Shown here: positions 13,107 to 13,352 of the stretch, piece after piece
How positions within the stretch are numbered: the stretch's first letter is position 1
Layout of the letters: each line of letters begins with the position of its first letter
Assembly: GCA_958438955.1 (NCBI GenBank)
Contig: CAUBTS010000055.1
Location: 1-13,352 of the forward strand
Direction of reading: 5' to 3'
Length of the DNA: 13,352 nucleotides
Origin: an uncultured Collinsella sp.
GTDB lineage: Bacteria; Actinomycetota; Coriobacteriia; Coriobacteriales; Coriobacteriaceae
The notes under the pieces: generated by a model
The model's input: the letters and a program-made list of their open reading frames with translations, nothing else
The model's database searches: none
Told to the model about the DNA's origin: nothing
Made by a program: the position numbers and the translations under genes

Positions 13107-13352
13107 GCGCTGGTTTATATAGCAAAAGCGCGGGTAGATAGACACTTACAGGTGACCGATCTTTATATATCTCTTAACCGAAGGGTCATCATCTGATACG
13201 TGCAGTATTTCTGCACCAGCCTTTCTATTACCTATATAGGAAGCGATATATTGTGTAGGACTTGTGAAGAGTGGAATTGACGTTCCACATCGCTTCGCGG
13301 TCTGGCAATATATCTCCTTGCCGCGCGGCCCGGTCGAACCGGATGGACCGCA
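13107..13352 (+). other. Gene-free region able to form a chain of RNA hairpins
   Basis: No coding frame is supported here. Possible stems are GCGCT/AGCGC (13107-13131), GGTGACC/GGTCATC (13151-13190, one G-U) and GTGCAG/CTGCAC (13200-13216). GAAGCGAT (13240-13247) pairs with ATCGCTTC (13289-13296) and stacks on GTGGAA/TTCCAC (13271-13288). GCGGTC (13297-13302) pairs with GACCGC (13346-13351), enclosing GGCAA/TTGCC and CCGGT/ACCGG. The palindrome CCTATATAGG sits at 13231-13240. It could be the leader of the next operon or a separate small RNA; I do not recognise a known class. Confidence 0.4.

Noticed and set aside
13330..13352. T-box-like sequence ATGGACCGC at the window end
   Set aside because: It resembles the TGGNACCGC core but lacks one base, and I cannot identify a specifier loop or stem I with confidence. 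It is left as an open alternative for the structured region rather than called.

Overview
The window looks like chromosomal DNA of a gut Coriobacteriia, most likely Collinsella. The basis is the GC-rich third codon positions, the actinobacterial-type bifunctional Rel protein, a compact housekeeping gene set, and promoters that rely on an extended -10 (TGn) with a poor -35. The genus is an inference from overall character, not from a search.

Layout, left to right. (1) 1-797, + strand: the 3' part of a DUF4931/GalT-like HIT-superfamily protein, converging on (2) 828-1826, - strand: a bile acid:sodium symporter (SBF/BASS) family membrane transporter. (3) A divergent intergenic region carries a perfect TATAAT and a structured leader, followed by 2101-5388: a 1095-residue RecJ exonuclease fused to a RecQ-like superfamily 2 helicase. 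(4) 15 bp downstream lies 5404-7764, a bifunctional (p)ppGpp synthetase/hydrolase, ending in a perfect 13-bp hairpin. (5) 7853-8536 is a metallo-beta-lactamase-fold hydrolase. (6) 8731-9597 is a class II fructose-bisphosphate aldolase with its own promoter and a consensus ribosome site, followed by a very long three-tier hairpin. (7) 9851-11284 is a cytoplasmic transglutaminase-like protein of unknown role. (8) 11324-11410 is tRNA-Leu(CAA) with its terminator; 184 bp further on there is a 69-bp direct repeat of the tRNA 3' end plus terminator, and the 115-bp spacer is packed with palindromes. (9) The infC-rpmI-rplT operon (IF3, L35, L20) follows a long structured leader that ends in an intrinsic terminator, and infC appears to start at AUA. 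(10) The final 250 bp after the operon terminator hold no gene but can fold into a chain of hairpins.

Functionally the window joins DNA repair (RecJ-helicase), the stringent response (Rel), glycolysis (Fba) and translation (tRNA-Leu, IF3, L35, L20). The most unusual points are: the exonuclease-helicase fusion behind a leader ORF and a hairpin that masks its ribosome site; the duplicated tRNA 3' end resembling a scar of att-site recombination; the AUA start and attenuator of infC; and the unassigned structured region at the right end. Nothing here is a complete new defence or mobile system. The RNA-level structures are the best candidates for undescribed biology.
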